Below, one piece after another: positions 16,877 to 27,452 of a stretch of 64,000 bases of DNA. The notes under the pieces were generated by a model, which searched no databases, was not told the DNA's origin, and worked only from the letters and a program-made list of their open reading frames with translations. Both the position numbers and the translations under genes were made by a program. Position 1 is the stretch's first letter, and each line of letters starts with the position of its first letter. The DNA is from Paenirhodobacter ferrireducens (GTDB lineage Bacteria > Pseudomonadota > Alphaproteobacteria > Rhodobacterales > Rhodobacteraceae): positions 41,145 through 105,144 of the forward strand of contig NZ_SAVB01000021.1 of the NCBI RefSeq assembly GCF_004022265.1. The letters are read 5' to 3'.

Positions 16877-16906
16877 CGAAGGGCCGCCCCGACGGGCGGC
16901 CCTTCG
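16877..16906. terminator. Hairpin between yjhX-GNAT and ferredoxin genes
   Basis: Perfect 13-bp stem CGAAGGGCCGCCC / GGGCGGCCCTTCG with a CGAC loop, placed between convergent genes and probably serving both. The U-tract is poor on either strand. Confidence 0.75.
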
Positions 16907-16923
16907 CATCATTCGGAGCGTGT

Positions 16924-17942
<1,019 letters not shown>

Positions 17943-17963
17943 CGAGGCCACACGGGCCGCCGG

Positions 17964-18506
17964 TCAGCCCGCGGCGGCCAGCACCGACGTGCTGTCGACG
18001 ACCCGGGCGAAATCGGCCTCGAGATGGGCGAGGGTGACGTCGAAGATCACCTGTGCGGAGAGGCCTGCCGCCGGCAGGTCGAAGCCGATCACCGCATCGC
18101 GGACGACGGTCATGTCAAAGCCCAGATCCGCGCCGTGGCGGACCGTGCTGTTGACACAGAACCCGGCCACGGCACCCGTCACCACCAGTTCGGTGATGCC
18201 GCGCGCCTGCAGATGCGCCGCCAGATCGGTCGAGGCGAAGGCCGATGAGGTCCGTTTCACGAAAATCGCCTCGCCCTCCAGCGCTTCGGCGCAAGCCATC
18301 GGCGGATAGCCCGCGGCCTCCGGATGCAGGGGCGAGCGCGCGGCCTCGTCACGATGGCGGACATGCACCACCGGCCACCCGTTTCGGCGGAAGGCCCCTG
18401 CGAGCGCGGCGATCCGCTCGGGCGCCCCGGCATTCACGCAGTCGCGGCCAGCCGCGATGCGATGCTGCATTTCCATTTGCATGTCGATGATGACGAGGGC
18501 TTTCAC
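17964..18506 (-). CDS. Isochorismatase-like cysteine hydrolase
   Basis: 180 residues from a GTG start that gives the family's usual beginning (M/V)KALVIIDMQ, with GGGAG upstream. The triad is visible: Asp in IIDMQ, Lys in FVKRTSSAF and Cys in VAGFCVNST. Members hydrolyse small amides such as nicotinamide, ureidoacrylate or N-carbamoyl compounds; this one cannot be assigned. An in-frame TTG at 18563 would add 19 residues that do not fit the family. Confidence 0.87.
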   Translation of the reverse strand: MKALVIIDMQMEMQHRIAAGRDCVNAGAPERIAALAGAFRRNGWPVVHVRHRDEAARSPLHPEAAGYPPMACAEALEGEAIFVKRTSSAFASTDLAAHLQARGITELVVTGAVAGFCVNSTVRHGADLGFDMTVVRDAVIGFDLPAAGLSAQVIFDVTLAHLEADFARVVDSTSVLAAAG

Positions 18507-18564
18507 GCGCGGCACTCCCGGAACCTGTGACGCCGGAATAGCCCGGATGCCATGCCTGCGCAAA

Positions 18565-18596
18565 GGGCCCGGAGCGGTGATTGCGCTCCGGGCCCC
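18565..18596 (-). terminator. Terminator of degP
   Basis: 12-bp stem GGGCCCGGAGCG / CGCTCCGGGCCC with a seven-base loop; on the minus strand it is followed by TTTG. It lies 45 bases after the degP stop. Confidence 0.75.
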
Positions 18597-18640
18597 TCGT
18601 CGTTTCTGTCCGCGCCGCTCGCGCGGCAGCGGGGTGCAGC

Positions 18641-20143
18641 TCAGCCGTTCACCGGCAGCGCCACGAAGCGCGGCTCGCCGCCGCGGCGGATCAGCAGCAG
18701 CACCGACTTGCGCCCGGCGTCCTTGGCTTCCTTCACCCGGTCCTCGAGGTCGCTCAGCTGCGCCACCGGCTGCTGGCCGGCCTCGGTGATCAGGTCGCCC
18801 TCGCGCAGGCCCTTGCCATAGGCGTCAGAGTTCTCGTCGATCGACTTGATGACAAGGCCCTGGGTGCCGGGCTGCAGGCCCATCTCCTGGATCAGCGCGT
18901 CGGTGAGCGGCATCACCGTCATGCCAAGCACCTGCGCCTCGCTCGCGGAGCCGGTCTGGTCCTGGGCCGCGGCGGGCACCGCATCGCCCTCGGCGGTCTC
19001 GCGCCGGCCGAGCGTGACGAGCAGCGTCTGCTCCTTGCCGCCGCGCACCACGGTGACCCGCACCGCCTGGCCCACCGGCGCATCGGCGACGCGGCGCACG
19101 AGGTCACGGCTGTTCTTCACCTCGCCGCCGTCGAAGTTGACGATGACGTCGCCCGCCTGCATGCCCGCGGCCTTCGCCGGACCCTCGGGCACCTCGGAGA
19201 CAAGCGCGCCCTCGGGTTTCGCCAGGCCCATGGCGTCGGCCATGTCGGGGGTGATCTCCTGGATCTTCACGCCAAGCCAGCCGCGGCGGGTCTCGCCAAA
19301 CTGCTTGAGCTGGTCGACGACCTTCTTCACCACGTTCGAGGCCATCGAGAAGCCGATGCCGATCGAGCCGCCGTTCGGCGACAGGATCGCGGTGTTCACG
19401 CCGACGACCTGGCCGTCCATGTTGAACAGCGGCCCGCCCGAGTTGCCGCGGTTGATCGCCGCGTCGGTCTGCAGGTAGTCGTCATAGGTGCCCGAAAGCT
19501 CGCGGTTGCGCGCCGAGACGATGCCCGCCGAGACCGAGAAGCCCTGGCCGAGCGGGTTGCCCATGGCCATCACCCAATCGCCCACCCGGGTCTGGTCGCT
19601 GTCGGCGAAGGTGACGAAGGGCAGCGGCTTGTCGCTTTCGACCTTGAGCAGCGCGATGTCGGTCTTCGGGTCGGTGCCGATCAGCTTCGCGTCCATCGTC
19701 TTGCCGCCGTAGAACTCGATCTGGATCTCGTCGGCGCCCTCGATGACATGGTTGTTGGTGACGATATAACCGTCTTCCGAGATCACGAAGCCCGAGCCGA
19801 GCGCGTTCGAGCGCTGCGGGTGGGTCGGCCCGTTCGGGCCGTTCGGCATCTGCTGGAACGGGAAATCCTTGAACAGGTCCGAGAACGGCGAGCCGTCGGG
19901 GAAGACCGGGCCCTGATCGTTCGGCACGGCGACGGTGGTCGTGGTGGTAATCATCACCACCGCGGGGCTGACCTTCTCGGCGAGATCGGCAAAGCTGTCC
20001 GGCGCGGCGCGGGCATAGGCCGGCGCGATCGGCGCGAAGGCCAGCGCTGTCGAGATCATCGCGGCCCCCAGAATGCCCTTCACAAGCCGGGGCGTGCGGA
20101 TCAGCGCTTTGGGGGTGAACGGAGTTAGGTCGTGTTTTGTCAT
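18641..20143 (-). CDS. degP: Do/DegP-family periplasmic serine protease and chaperone
   Basis: 500 residues. A signal peptide ends near AYARA (residue 45). The trypsin-like domain has the triad H132 (TNNHVIEG), D162 (KTDIALLK) and S235 (RGNSGGPLF), followed by two PDZ domains (about 300-390 and 410-500). It degrades or refolds misfolded envelope proteins. It lies downstream of hflK-hflC, with a promoter of its own at 20191-20219. Confidence 0.96.
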   Translation of the reverse strand: MTKHDLTPFTPKALIRTPRLVKGILGAAMISTALAFAPIAPAYARAAPDSFADLAEKVSPAVVMITTTTTVAVPNDQGPVFPDGSPFSDLFKDFPFQQMPNGPNGPTHPQRSNALGSGFVISEDGYIVTNNHVIEGADEIQIEFYGGKTMDAKLIGTDPKTDIALLKVESDKPLPFVTFADSDQTRVGDWVMAMGNPLGQGFSVSAGIVSARNRELSGTYDDYLQTDAAINRGNSGGPLFNMDGQVVGVNTAILSPNGGSIGIGFSMASNVVKKVVDQLKQFGETRRGWLGVKIQEITPDMADAMGLAKPEGALVSEVPEGPAKAAGMQAGDVIVNFDGGEVKNSRDLVRRVADAPVGQAVRVTVVRGGKEQTLLVTLGRRETAEGDAVPAAAQDQTGSASEAQVLGMTVMPLTDALIQEMGLQPGTQGLVIKSIDENSDAYGKGLREGDLITEAGQQPVAQLSDLEDRVKEAKDAGRKSVLLLIRRGGEPRFVALPVNG

Positions 20144-20190
20144 GCGTCGCTCCCGAAAATCTCGAGCCGGGCCTCGCCGGCGTCTCCCTT

Positions 20191-20219
20191 GTTAAAACCC
20201 TAGGGGGCGGGACGTTCAA
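20191..20219 (-). promoter_or_regulatory. Candidate degP promoter
   Basis: On the minus strand TTGAAC (20219-20214), a 17-bp spacer and TTTAAC (20196-20191). Both boxes keep four of six consensus bases. It separates degP transcription from hflKC. Confidence 0.5.
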
Positions 20220-20256
20220 ATGAAAGACCGTCGCGCCGTCTCAATTCGGTGTGAGA

Positions 20257-20277
20257 GGGGCGAGAGGATCTCGCCCC
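20257..20277 (-). terminator. Hairpin at the end of the hflK-hflC unit
   Basis: Perfect 9-bp stem GGGGCGAGA / TCTCGCCCC with a three-base loop, 15 bases after the stop of the DUF2065 remnant. No U-tract. Confidence 0.6.
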
Positions 20278-20292
20278 GTTGCGGTGCCGGGG

Positions 20293-20493
20293 TCAATGCC
20301 CGAAATGCCGCAAAAGCCAGAAAAGCGCCACGCTGGTAAGCCACCGCCGCCGGGCCGAAGAGGTGCTGCCGCCCGGGCCTTCTCGCGGCAAGCCGCCCCG
20401 GCCCCTCCTTGATGCGCGAAGGGGCCAGCGCCAGCGCCAGCCCCCCGATCACCACAGGACGAGCGCAAGGCCCGCCAGCCGCAGTGCGTTCAC
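20293..20493 (-). pseudogene. DUF2065-like gene interrupted by compensating frame changes
   Basis: A GTG start overlaps the hflC stop (GTGA), the usual coupled position of the DUF2065 gene. The start frame reads VNALRLAGLALVLW and then stops. Shifting frame gives IGGLALALAPSRIKE, the family core. The start frame later resumes with RRRWLTSVALFWLLRHFGH and a stop. Start to final stop is 201 bases (67 codons), exactly divisible by three and the normal family length. An extra TG near 20447 and a compensating indel downstream explain it. Either sequencing errors or a decayed gene. Confidence 0.55.
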
Positions 20494-21410
20494 TGACCCG
20501 TGGCCGGGGCAGGGGTCTCGCCCGTCGGCACCGCCTCGACCGGACCGAGGCTTTTGACGAAGCGGTCATAGTCGAAGTAGAGGCTCGAGGGCTCGGTCAC
20601 CAGCGAGGACGAGCCCGGTTTCAGGCTTTCGGCATAGAACTGCAGCGAGCGGGTGAAGGCGAAGAACGACGGGTCCTTGCCATAGGCCTCGGCATAGATC
20701 GCGTTGCGCTCGGCATCGGCCTCGCCGCGGATGATCTCGGACTGCTTGCGCGCCTCCGAGGTCAGCTCGATCACGGTCCGGTCGGCCGCCGCGCGCACCC
20801 GCTGTGCCGCCTCGCCGCCACGCGCCCGCTCGTCCGCCGCCTCGCGCTCGCGCTCGGCCCGCATCCGGGCATAGGTCGCGGCGAGGTTCTGGTCGGGCAG
20901 GTCGGTGCGGGTCAGCCGCACGTCGATGACGTCGACGCCAAGCGCCGCTGCCTCGCGCCGGGCGATGTCGCGGATCTGGTTCATCAGCGGGGTGCGGTCG
21001 TCCGACAGCACGGCGGTCGAGGGCACCGAACCCATGACCTCGCGGATGGCGTTGTTCAGGATGCCGTCAAGCCGGCTTTTCGCGAAGGTCTCGCCACCGG
21101 TCGACACCGCCTCGCGGAACTTCACCGGGCTGGTGATGCGCCAGCGCGCGAAGGCATCGACCACCAGACGACGGTCGTCGAGCGGCGTCACCTCGAGCGG
21201 CTGCGTCATCAGGCTGAGGATGCGGTCGTCATACTTCACCACCTGCTGGATCAGCGGGATCTTGAAGCCGAGACCGGGCTCGGTACGGACCTGCTTGACC
21301 TCGCCGAACTGCAGCACCAGCGCCTTTTCGCGCTCGTCCACCGTGTAGACCGAGGACAGGCCGACGGCGAGGGCGATCACCCCCACCGGGATCAGGAATT
21401 GCGCGCGCAT
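20490..21410 (-). CDS. hflC: HflC, subunit of the HflKC membrane complex
   Basis: 306 residues: one N-terminal membrane helix (LIPVGVIALAVGLSSVYTV), a prohibitin/SPFH domain (VDEREKALVLQFGEVKQV) and a long helical region rich in Arg/Glu/Ala (ARMRAEREREAADERARG). HflKC forms a periplasm-facing cage around FtsH and modulates its proteolysis. Its start overlaps the hflK stop by one base (TGATG). Confidence 0.95.
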   Translation of the reverse strand: MRAQFLIPVGVIALAVGLSSVYTVDEREKALVLQFGEVKQVRTEPGLGFKIPLIQQVVKYDDRILSLMTQPLEVTPLDDRRLVVDAFARWRITSPVKFREAVSTGGETFAKSRLDGILNNAIREVMGSVPSTAVLSDDRTPLMNQIRDIARREAAALGVDVIDVRLTRTDLPDQNLAATYARMRAEREREAADERARGGEAAQRVRAAADRTVIELTSEARKQSEIIRGEADAERNAIYAEAYGKDPSFFAFTRSLQFYAESLKPGSSSLVTEPSSLYFDYDRFVKSLGPVEAVPTGETPAPATGQ

Positions 21411-22540
21411 CAGTTGGCCCCCCCGTTCGTCGCAGGCGTGGTCTTGCGAAGCTGGTCGAGCGGCAGATAGGGCTGCACGCCCGATTGCCCGTCGACCACC
21501 ACCTTGTCGACGTCGCCCAGGATGCGGCCCATGGTTTCGTAGAACATCCGCCGCTTCGTCACCTCGGGCGCCTTGCGATATTCCTCGTAGACCGATGTGA
21601 AGCGCGCGGCCTCGCCCTGGGCGTCGTTCACCACCTGAGCGCGATAGGCCTCGGCCTGTTCCTGCAGCTGTGCGGCCTGGCCGCGGGCACCGGCTGTCGC
21701 CTTGTTCGAATAGGCGTCGGCTTCCTTCTCGAGCTTGTCGCGCTCCTGTTGCGCGGCCTGCACGTCGCGGAAGCTGTCGATCACCTCCTTCGGCGGGTCG
21801 GCGCGGTTGAAGTTCACCCGCACGATGTTGATGCCCACGTCATAGCTGTCGAGCGTCGCCTGCACCGCCGTGCGCAGATCGGCGCCGATCGCGCCGCGGT
21901 CGCGGTTCAGGATCGGCGCGAGTTCCGAACGCGCGATGATATCACGCATCGCGGATTCCGAGACGGCGCGGATCGTGTCTTCCGGATCGGCGAGGTTGAA
22001 CAGGTATTTCGTCGGGTCCGAGATGTTCCAGACCACCTGGAACTCGATGTCGACGATGTTCTGGTCGCGGGTCAGCATCAGCCCCGAATCCATCGAACCG
22101 CCGCGCCCGGTGCCAAGCTCTGTGGTGCGTTCGTCGGTGACCGGGATCACCTCGGCCGTCACCACTGGCCAGGGCGCGAAATTGAGCCCCGGGTTGCCGG
22201 TCGCGTAATACTTGCCGAACATCAGCTCGATCGAGCGCTCGTTCTGCTGCACCGTGTAGAACGACCCCCAGGCCCAGAGCGCAACCGCGGCCAGCGCCAC
22301 GAGGCCGATCGTGCCGCCGGTCATCGCCGGCCCCTTCGGCAGCCCGCCGCCCGGACGTCCGCCGCCCGAGCCGCCACGCCCGCCCATCAGCACCTTCAGC
22401 TGCTCGGAGCCTTTCTTCATGAGATCTTCGATCTCGGGGATTGCGGGCGGCTCGCCCGGCCGCCGCTGTCCGGGCCGTCGGTTGTCGTCGCGGTCGTCAC
22501 CGTTGCCGCCGCCCGTCCCCCAGGGACCTCCGTTGCTCAT
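21410..22540 (-). CDS. hflK: HflK, subunit of the HflKC membrane complex
   Basis: 376 residues. A Gly/Arg/Pro-rich cytoplasmic N-terminus of about 75 residues is followed by one membrane helix (GTIGLVALAAVALWAWGSFY), an SPFH domain (VQQNERSIELMFGKYY) and the long stalk helix (VQAAQQERDKLEKEADAYSN). It is the partner of HflC in regulating FtsH. First gene of the unit hflK-hflC-(DUF2065), a common alphaproteobacterial order with degP following. Confidence 0.95.
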   Translation of the reverse strand: MSNGGPWGTGGGNGDDRDDNRRPGQRRPGEPPAIPEIEDLMKKGSEQLKVLMGGRGGSGGGRPGGGLPKGPAMTGGTIGLVALAAVALWAWGSFYTVQQNERSIELMFGKYYATGNPGLNFAPWPVVTAEVIPVTDERTTELGTGRGGSMDSGLMLTRDQNIVDIEFQVVWNISDPTKYLFNLADPEDTIRAVSESAMRDIIARSELAPILNRDRGAIGADLRTAVQATLDSYDVGINIVRVNFNRADPPKEVIDSFRDVQAAQQERDKLEKEADAYSNKATAGARGQAAQLQEQAEAYRAQVVNDAQGEAARFTSVYEEYRKAPEVTKRRMFYETMGRILGDVDKVVVDGQSGVQPYLPLDQLRKTTPATNGGAN

Positions 22541-22594
22541 TTTCCCTCGCCTTTCATTGTTGTCCCGTCCGAGGTGGGGACTGATTGGTCGATG

Positions 22595-23950
22595 TCAAGC
22601 GTGCCGGACGGGCTTGCGCATCGTCACCAGCTCTTCCGCCATCGTCGGGTGCACCGCGCAGGTCGCGTCGAACTGCTCCTTGGTGGCGCCCATCTTCATC
22701 GCGATCGCCGCCAGCTGGATCATCTCGCCCGCCTCCGGTGCGACGATATGACAGCCCAGAACCCGCCGCGTCGCCTTCGACACGACGAGCTTCATCAGCA
22801 CCTTCTCGTCGCCGCCTGCAAAGGCCGAGCGCATCGGGCGGAAGGCCGAGACATAGATCTCGACCGGCTCGATCTCGCGCGCCGCTTCCTCGCTCAGGCC
22901 GCAGGTGCCGAACTCGGGCCGGGTGAAGACGGCCGAGGCGACCAGCTCGTGATCGGCCTGGCGCGGCGTGGCGCCGAAGACGGTGTCGGCAAAGGCATGG
23001 CCCTCGCGGATCGCGACCGGGGTCAGGGCGATGCGGTCGGTGACATCGCCCACGGCATAGATCGAAGGCACGTTGGTCTGCGACCAGTCGTCGACCGTCA
23101 CGGCGCCGTTCGGGGCGAGCGTCACGCCCGCCTCGGCAAGGCCCAGCCCCGCGGTGTTCGGCACCCGGCCGGTGGCGTAAAGCACGGCGTCGAAGGTCTC
23201 GCTGCGGCCGTCGCCGGCGGTGACGACAAGCCCCGCCTCGCTCTTCCGGATGTGCTGCACCACAAGGCCGGTGTGGATTGCGATGCCGCGCGCCGCCATC
23301 TTCTCGACGATCAGGTCGCGGCATTCGGCGTCGAAGCCGCGCAGCAGCGGCGAGCGGTTCCACAGCGTCACCCCGGTGCCCAGCCCCTCGAGGATGCAGG
23401 CGAATTCGCAGGCGATATAGCCGCCGCCGACGATCAGGATGCGCTTCGGCAGCGCCTCCATCTTGAAGATCTCGTTCGAGGTCATCACGTGTTCGCGGCC
23501 GTCGAAGTCGGGCACGAAGGGGGTGCCGCCGGTGGCGATCAGGATGTGCTTGGCGCTCACCACCTGGCCATCGGCAAGGCGTACCTCGTGGGGCGAGGCG
23601 ACGGTGGCGCGCTGATCGAAGACGGTGACGCCGGCGCCCGACTGACCGCGGCGATAGATCGCCTCGAGCCGGTCGAGCTCGGCATCGAGCTTGGTGCGGA
23701 AGCCGGTCCAGTCGAAGGCGCCGAGCTCGGCCTGCCAGCCATAGGCGCGCGCCTCTTCCACCGCCTTCGGCATCGACGAGGCGAAGACCATCAGCTTCTT
23801 CGGCACGCAACCGCGGATCACGCAGGTGCCGCCCATCCGGTATTCCTCGGCAAGCGCCACCTTCGCGCCATGCTCGGCCGCCGCGATGCGCGCCGCGCGC
23901 ACCCCGCCCGAACCGCCGCCGATCACGAAGAGGTCGTAGTCGAAGCTCAT
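22595..23950 (-). CDS. gor: Glutathione-disulfide reductase
   Basis: 451 residues of the pyridine nucleotide-disulfide oxidoreductase class I. The FAD loop is FVIGGGSGGVRAARIAA, the redox disulfide GGTCVIRGCVPKK, the NADPH loop LIVGGGYIACEFA, and the C-terminal dimer motif with catalytic His is CAVHPTMAEE. It keeps glutathione reduced with NADPH. GGAAGGG lies before ATG 23950. The rpiA gene upstream on the same strand has its own terminator. Confidence 0.95.
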   Translation of the reverse strand: MSFDYDLFVIGGGSGGVRAARIAAAEHGAKVALAEEYRMGGTCVIRGCVPKKLMVFASSMPKAVEEARAYGWQAELGAFDWTGFRTKLDAELDRLEAIYRRGQSGAGVTVFDQRATVASPHEVRLADGQVVSAKHILIATGGTPFVPDFDGREHVMTSNEIFKMEALPKRILIVGGGYIACEFACILEGLGTGVTLWNRSPLLRGFDAECRDLIVEKMAARGIAIHTGLVVQHIRKSEAGLVVTAGDGRSETFDAVLYATGRVPNTAGLGLAEAGVTLAPNGAVTVDDWSQTNVPSIYAVGDVTDRIALTPVAIREGHAFADTVFGATPRQADHELVASAVFTRPEFGTCGLSEEAAREIEPVEIYVSAFRPMRSAFAGGDEKVLMKLVVSKATRRVLGCHIVAPEAGEMIQLAAIAMKMGATKEQFDATCAVHPTMAEELVTMRKPVRHA

Positions 23951-24071
23951 CTGTCGCCCTTCCGTTTCCTGCCGCATCGCGGCACCGTTGCACAGGACTT
24001 AGCGGCGCGGGCCCCGCGGGGCAAGCCGCGGGGTGCGGATTGGCGTTGGGAGCTGTCTGCCGGAACGAAAA

Positions 24072-24096
24072 CGGCCCGGCGTCTTGCGCCGGGCCG
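24072..24096 (-). terminator. Terminator of rpiA
   Basis: 10-bp stem CGGCCCGGCG / CGCCGGGCCG with a five-base loop, followed on the minus strand by TTTTCG. Confidence 0.85.
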
Positions 24097-24130
24097 GGAT
24101 GGCTCTTCGGGGCCTCTCAGGCGGGGTGCC

Positions 24131-24916
24131 TCAGTCGAGGTCGGAGAAGATGTTGGCCTCGTCGGCGAAGTCGATGCGCTCATGCGCCACCGTGCCCTCG
24201 TTGATGTCGCGGATCTCGACCTTGCCATCGGCGCCGCCGATGATGACCCGATCGCAGATGTCGATGAACAGGCCGTTCTCGACCACGCCCGGGATCTGGT
24301 TCAGCACGAGGCTCAGCTGGCGCGGATTGGCGATGCGGTTCAGGTGCAGGTCGACGATGTAATTGCCCTCGTCGGTGACGAAGGGCTGCGTGCCGTTCAG
24401 CCGCAGCGTGGTCTGCCGGCCCAGCACCTCCATCGAGATCAGCATCTCCTCGATCAGCGCGCGGGTGGTCTGCCAGCCGAAGGGCACCACCTCGACCGGC
24501 AGCGGGAAGGCGCCAAGGGCCGCCACTTCCTTCGCCGCATCGGCGATGACGATCATCTGGTCCGAGGCGGTGGCGACGATCTTTTCCTGCAGCAGCGCCC
24601 CGCCGCCGCCCTTGATCAGGTTGAGCTGACCATCGAATTCGTCCGCGCCGTCGATCGTCAGATCAAGCCATTTCGCCTCGTCGAGGCCGATCACCTCGAT
24701 CCCGACCTGCCGGGCCAGATCGGCGGTGCGTGAGGACGTCGGCACGCCGGTGATCCGCAGCCCGTCCTCGCGCACCATCTCGCCCAGACAGCGCACCATC
24801 CAGGCCGCAGTCGAGCCGGTGCCGAGGCCGACCTTCATCCCGTCCTCGACATAGTCGACGGCACGGCGGGCAGCGGCGAATTTGGCCTTGTCGATCGGGG
24901 AGAGTTCGGCGGGCAT
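24131..24916 (-). CDS. rpiA: Ribose-5-phosphate isomerase A
   Basis: 261 residues. VGLGTGSTA, DGADEFD and KGGGGALLQEK are the substrate and catalytic loops of RpiA. It interconverts ribose 5-phosphate and ribulose 5-phosphate. AGGAG before ATG 24916 fixes the start; the open frame upstream runs antisense into the sdaA region and is not coding. Divergent from sdaA across 172 bp. Confidence 0.97.
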   Translation of the reverse strand: MPAELSPIDKAKFAAARRAVDYVEDGMKVGLGTGSTAAWMVRCLGEMVREDGLRITGVPTSSRTADLARQVGIEVIGLDEAKWLDLTIDGADEFDGQLNLIKGGGGALLQEKIVATASDQMIVIADAAKEVAALGAFPLPVEVVPFGWQTTRALIEEMLISMEVLGRQTTLRLNGTQPFVTDEGNYIVDLHLNRIANPRQLSLVLNQIPGVVENGLFIDICDRVIIGGADGKVEIRDINEGTVAHERIDFADEANIFSDLD

Positions 24917-25088
24917 GGGCGGGTCTCCTGAAAGCGTCTCGGCCCGCTTATAGACAAGCGCCCCCGCCTGCGCGAGGGCGAATCGTCCCGTCGGCGCGGG
25001 CACAGCGCCTTTGCGACGCAAAGTGTCGCTTTCCCGCTGTCCGTCGCGCCCGCCCGTGGCAGGATGCGCCGAACAGGGAGACCGGGCG

Positions 25089-26468
25089 ATGTTTCTGAGC
25101 GTTTTTGACATCTTCAAGGTGGGGGTCGGGCCATCGTCGTCCCACACGATGGGGCCGATGGTGGCGGGCGCGCGCTTTCTGGCCGCGCTGCGCAGCTCGC
25201 CCTTCGAGGCGCGGGGGCTGCGCGCGCGGCTCTACGGCTCGCTCGCCTTCACCGGCAAGGGGCACGCGACCGACCGGGCCACGATCCTCGGTCTCGCGGG
25301 CTTTGAGCCCGAAAGCTATAAGGCGGCCGCCGCCGAGACGGCCCTGGCCGCGAACCGCGCGACGCATCTGCTGACCCCGCCGGGCCTTGCGCCGCTGGTC
25401 TTCGATCCCGAGCGCGATCTGGTCTTCGACTTCGGTCCGGCGCTGGCCGGTCACGCGAACGGCATGGTGATCGAGGCGCTCGACGCCGAGGGTGACGTGC
25501 TGTTGCAGGAGACCTATTATTCGATCGGTGGCGGTTTCGTGCGCACCGCGGCCGAACTTGCCGCGGTCGACGCGAAGACCCTCGCCGAACCCTCTCCCGT
25601 GCCCTTCCCCTTCCGCACCGCCGAGGAGATGCTGACAATGGCCCAGGCCTCCGGGCTGACGATCGCGCAGATGAAGCGACGCAACGAGCGGCGCTTCCGC
25701 GACGAGGCGGCGATCGACGCGGGGCTCGGGCGGATCTGGTCGGTGATGGCCGAGTGCCTCGCGCGCGGGCTGGCGACCGAGGGCATCCTGCCCGGCGGGC
25801 TGAAGGTGAAGCGCCGCGCGAAGGCGATCCACGAGGCGCTGCTGGCCGAGCGCGGCCTGAACCTTGCCCCGCCGCATACGGTGAACGACTGGATCTCGTG
25901 CTATGCGATGGCGGTGAACGAGGAGAACGCGGCGGGCGGTCAGGTGGTGACGGCGCCGACGAATGGCGCGGCGGGCGTGGTGCCTGCGGTGATCCGCTAC
26001 TGGCTCGACCATGTGCCGGGCGCCACCGCAGCACGGGTGGGGGAGTTTCTCCTCACCGCCGCGGCCGTGGGCGGGCTGATCAAGACCAATGCCTCGATCT
26101 CGGGCGCCGAATGCGGCTGTCAGGCCGAGGTCGGCTCGGCTGCCGCGATGGCTGCAGCGGGGCTGGCCGCGGTTCTGGGCGGATCCCCTGAGCAGATCGA
26201 GAATGCCGCCGAGATCGCTCTTGAACATCACCTCGGCATGACCTGCGATCCGGTGAAGGGGCTGGTGCAGGTGCCCTGCATCGAGCGCAACGGTCTCGGC
26301 GCGATCAAGGCGATCTCGGCAGCAAGCCTGGCGCTGCGCGGCGACGGCACGCATCTGGTGCCGCTCGATGCCGCGATCGAGACGATGCGCCAGACCGGCC
26401 GCGACATGCACGAGCATTACAAGGAGACGAGCCTCGGCGGCCTCGCGGTGAACGTGCCGAACTGCTGA
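25089..26468 (+). CDS. sdaA: L-serine ammonia-lyase, iron-sulfur type
   Basis: 459 residues, the fused one-chain form. The beta domain begins [20 protein letters not shown] and the catalytic alpha domain has [24 protein letters not shown] and GMTCDPVKG, whose cysteines coordinate the [4Fe-4S] cluster. It deaminates serine to pyruvate. An earlier in-frame start at 25011 is not supported; the native start has GGGAG upstream. It links to the serine-glycine-one-carbon genes purU and gcvTHP here. Confidence 0.96.
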   Translation: MFLSVFDIFKVGVGPSSSHTMGPMVAGARFLAALRSSPFEARGLRARLYGSLAFTGKGHATDRATILGLAGFEPESYKAAAAETALAANRATHLLTPPGLAPLVFDPERDLVFDFGPALAGHANGMVIEALDAEGDVLLQETYYSIGGGFVRTAAELAAVDAKTLAEPSPVPFPFRTAEEMLTMAQASGLTIAQMKRRNERRFRDEAAIDAGLGRIWSVMAECLARGLATEGILPGGLKVKRRAKAIHEALLAERGLNLAPPHTVNDWISCYAMAVNEENAAGGQVVTAPTNGAAGVVPAVIRYWLDHVPGATAARVGEFLLTAAAVGGLIKTNASISGAECGCQAEVGSAAAMAAAGLAAVLGGSPEQIENAAEIALEHHLGMTCDPVKGLVQVPCIERNGLGAIKAISAASLALRGDGTHLVPLDAAIETMRQTGRDMHEHYKETSLGGLAVNVPNC

Positions 26469-26487
26469 GCGGGGCACGGGCGGCGGC

Positions 26488-26640
26488 CGGGGCAGGGGGG
26501 GGGCGCTGCCGCTTCGGGCGTCGCCTTCACCTCTGGGATCCTGGAGGCAATTGGAAGAGAACGCCCCTGCGCGCTTTCTCCTTGCCCGAAATACCTCGGG
26601 GGTGAATTGGCGCAGCCAAGAGGGGGCGGCGCCCCCTTCC
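26488..26640. repeat. Intergenic GC-hairpin repeat, locus 4 (two arms, hairpins outward)
   Basis: Arm A (26488-26557) is degenerate, with TTCACCTCTGGGATCCTGG and CAATTGGAAG. Arm B (26573-26640) is close to consensus: CTCCTTGCCCGAAATACCTC, GGGGGTGA, then GGGGGCGGCGCCCCC five bases from the stop of the minus-strand hydrolase. It lies between convergent genes. Confidence 0.85.
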
Positions 26641-26644
26641 TTTC

Positions 26645-27337
26645 TCACAGAAGGATCGGCTCCATCACCTCGAGCTCGATCACCTCGGCCTTCGGCAACC
26701 CCGCCTTCAGCGCCGCGGCGTTTTGCTCGAGCAGCGGGAAGGTGCGGTAGTGGCAGGGGATCACGGTGCGGAAGTTGAAGTATTTCCGCGCGGCCCAGGC
26801 GGCGGCCTTCATGTCCATGGTGAAATGGCCGCCGGCGCAGAGGATGCCGATGTCGGGGCGGTGGTATTCCGCCATCCATTCCATGTCGGCCATGATCGTG
26901 GTGTCGCCCGAGACATAGACGACATGGCCCTCGCCCGCGATCATGTAGCCCGACTCGGTGCCGGCATAGACCGGCCCCTGCGGCCCGGAGAGCGACGAGG
27001 AATGCGAGGCGGGCACCATCGTCACATGGGCGCCGCCGAGGTCGACCGTGCCGCCCTTGTTGAAGCCGATCCCCTCGACCCCCTCGGTCTCCTGCCACCA
27101 GGCGACAGTGTCGTAGATGCCGACGACGGGGATGTTCAGCTCCTTCGCGATCGCCAGCGTGTCGGCCGAATGATCGCCGTGGCCATGGGTGAGCAGGATA
27201 TGCGTCGCCCCGGCCAGCGCCTCGGCGCGGCGTGCGGCGGGGAACATCGGGTTGCCGGTGATCCAGGGGTCGATCAGGATCACCGCCTTCTCGATCTCCA
27301 TGCGGAAGCCGGAATGGCCAAGCCAGGTCAGTTTCAT
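26645..27337 (-). CDS. UPF0173-type metal-dependent hydrolase (metallo-beta-lactamase fold)
   Basis: 230 residues. MKLTWLGHSGFRMEI is the typical UPF0173 opening; THGHGDHS is the zinc motif HxHxDH, with further ligands in SHSS, GDTT and PCHY. A cytosolic hydrolase of unknown substrate. GGAGG before ATG 27337 fixes the start; the long upstream frame is antisense to gatC. Divergent from gatC-gatA. Confidence 0.92.
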   Translation of the reverse strand: MKLTWLGHSGFRMEIEKAVILIDPWITGNPMFPAARRAEALAGATHILLTHGHGDHSADTLAIAKELNIPVVGIYDTVAWWQETEGVEGIGFNKGGTVDLGGAHVTMVPASHSSSLSGPQGPVYAGTESGYMIAGEGHVVYVSGDTTIMADMEWMAEYHRPDIGILCAGGHFTMDMKAAAWAARKYFNFRTVIPCHYRTFPLLEQNAAALKAGLPKAEVIELEVMEPILL

Positions 27338-27452
27338 CGCGATACCTCCATCGGTTTCGTCCGAGTCTAGCGCGCCCCGCCGCGAAGGGAAGGCATGCTT
27401 GCAGCCCGGGCGCATGGGCGCTAAACCCGGGCCAAGACAATCGGAGAGTTTC

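Noticed and set aside
21485..24733. 1082-codon frame opposite hflK, gor and rpiA
   Set aside because: It crosses three well-supported genes and their terminator; composition rich in Arg/His/Asp/Leu as in other shadows.
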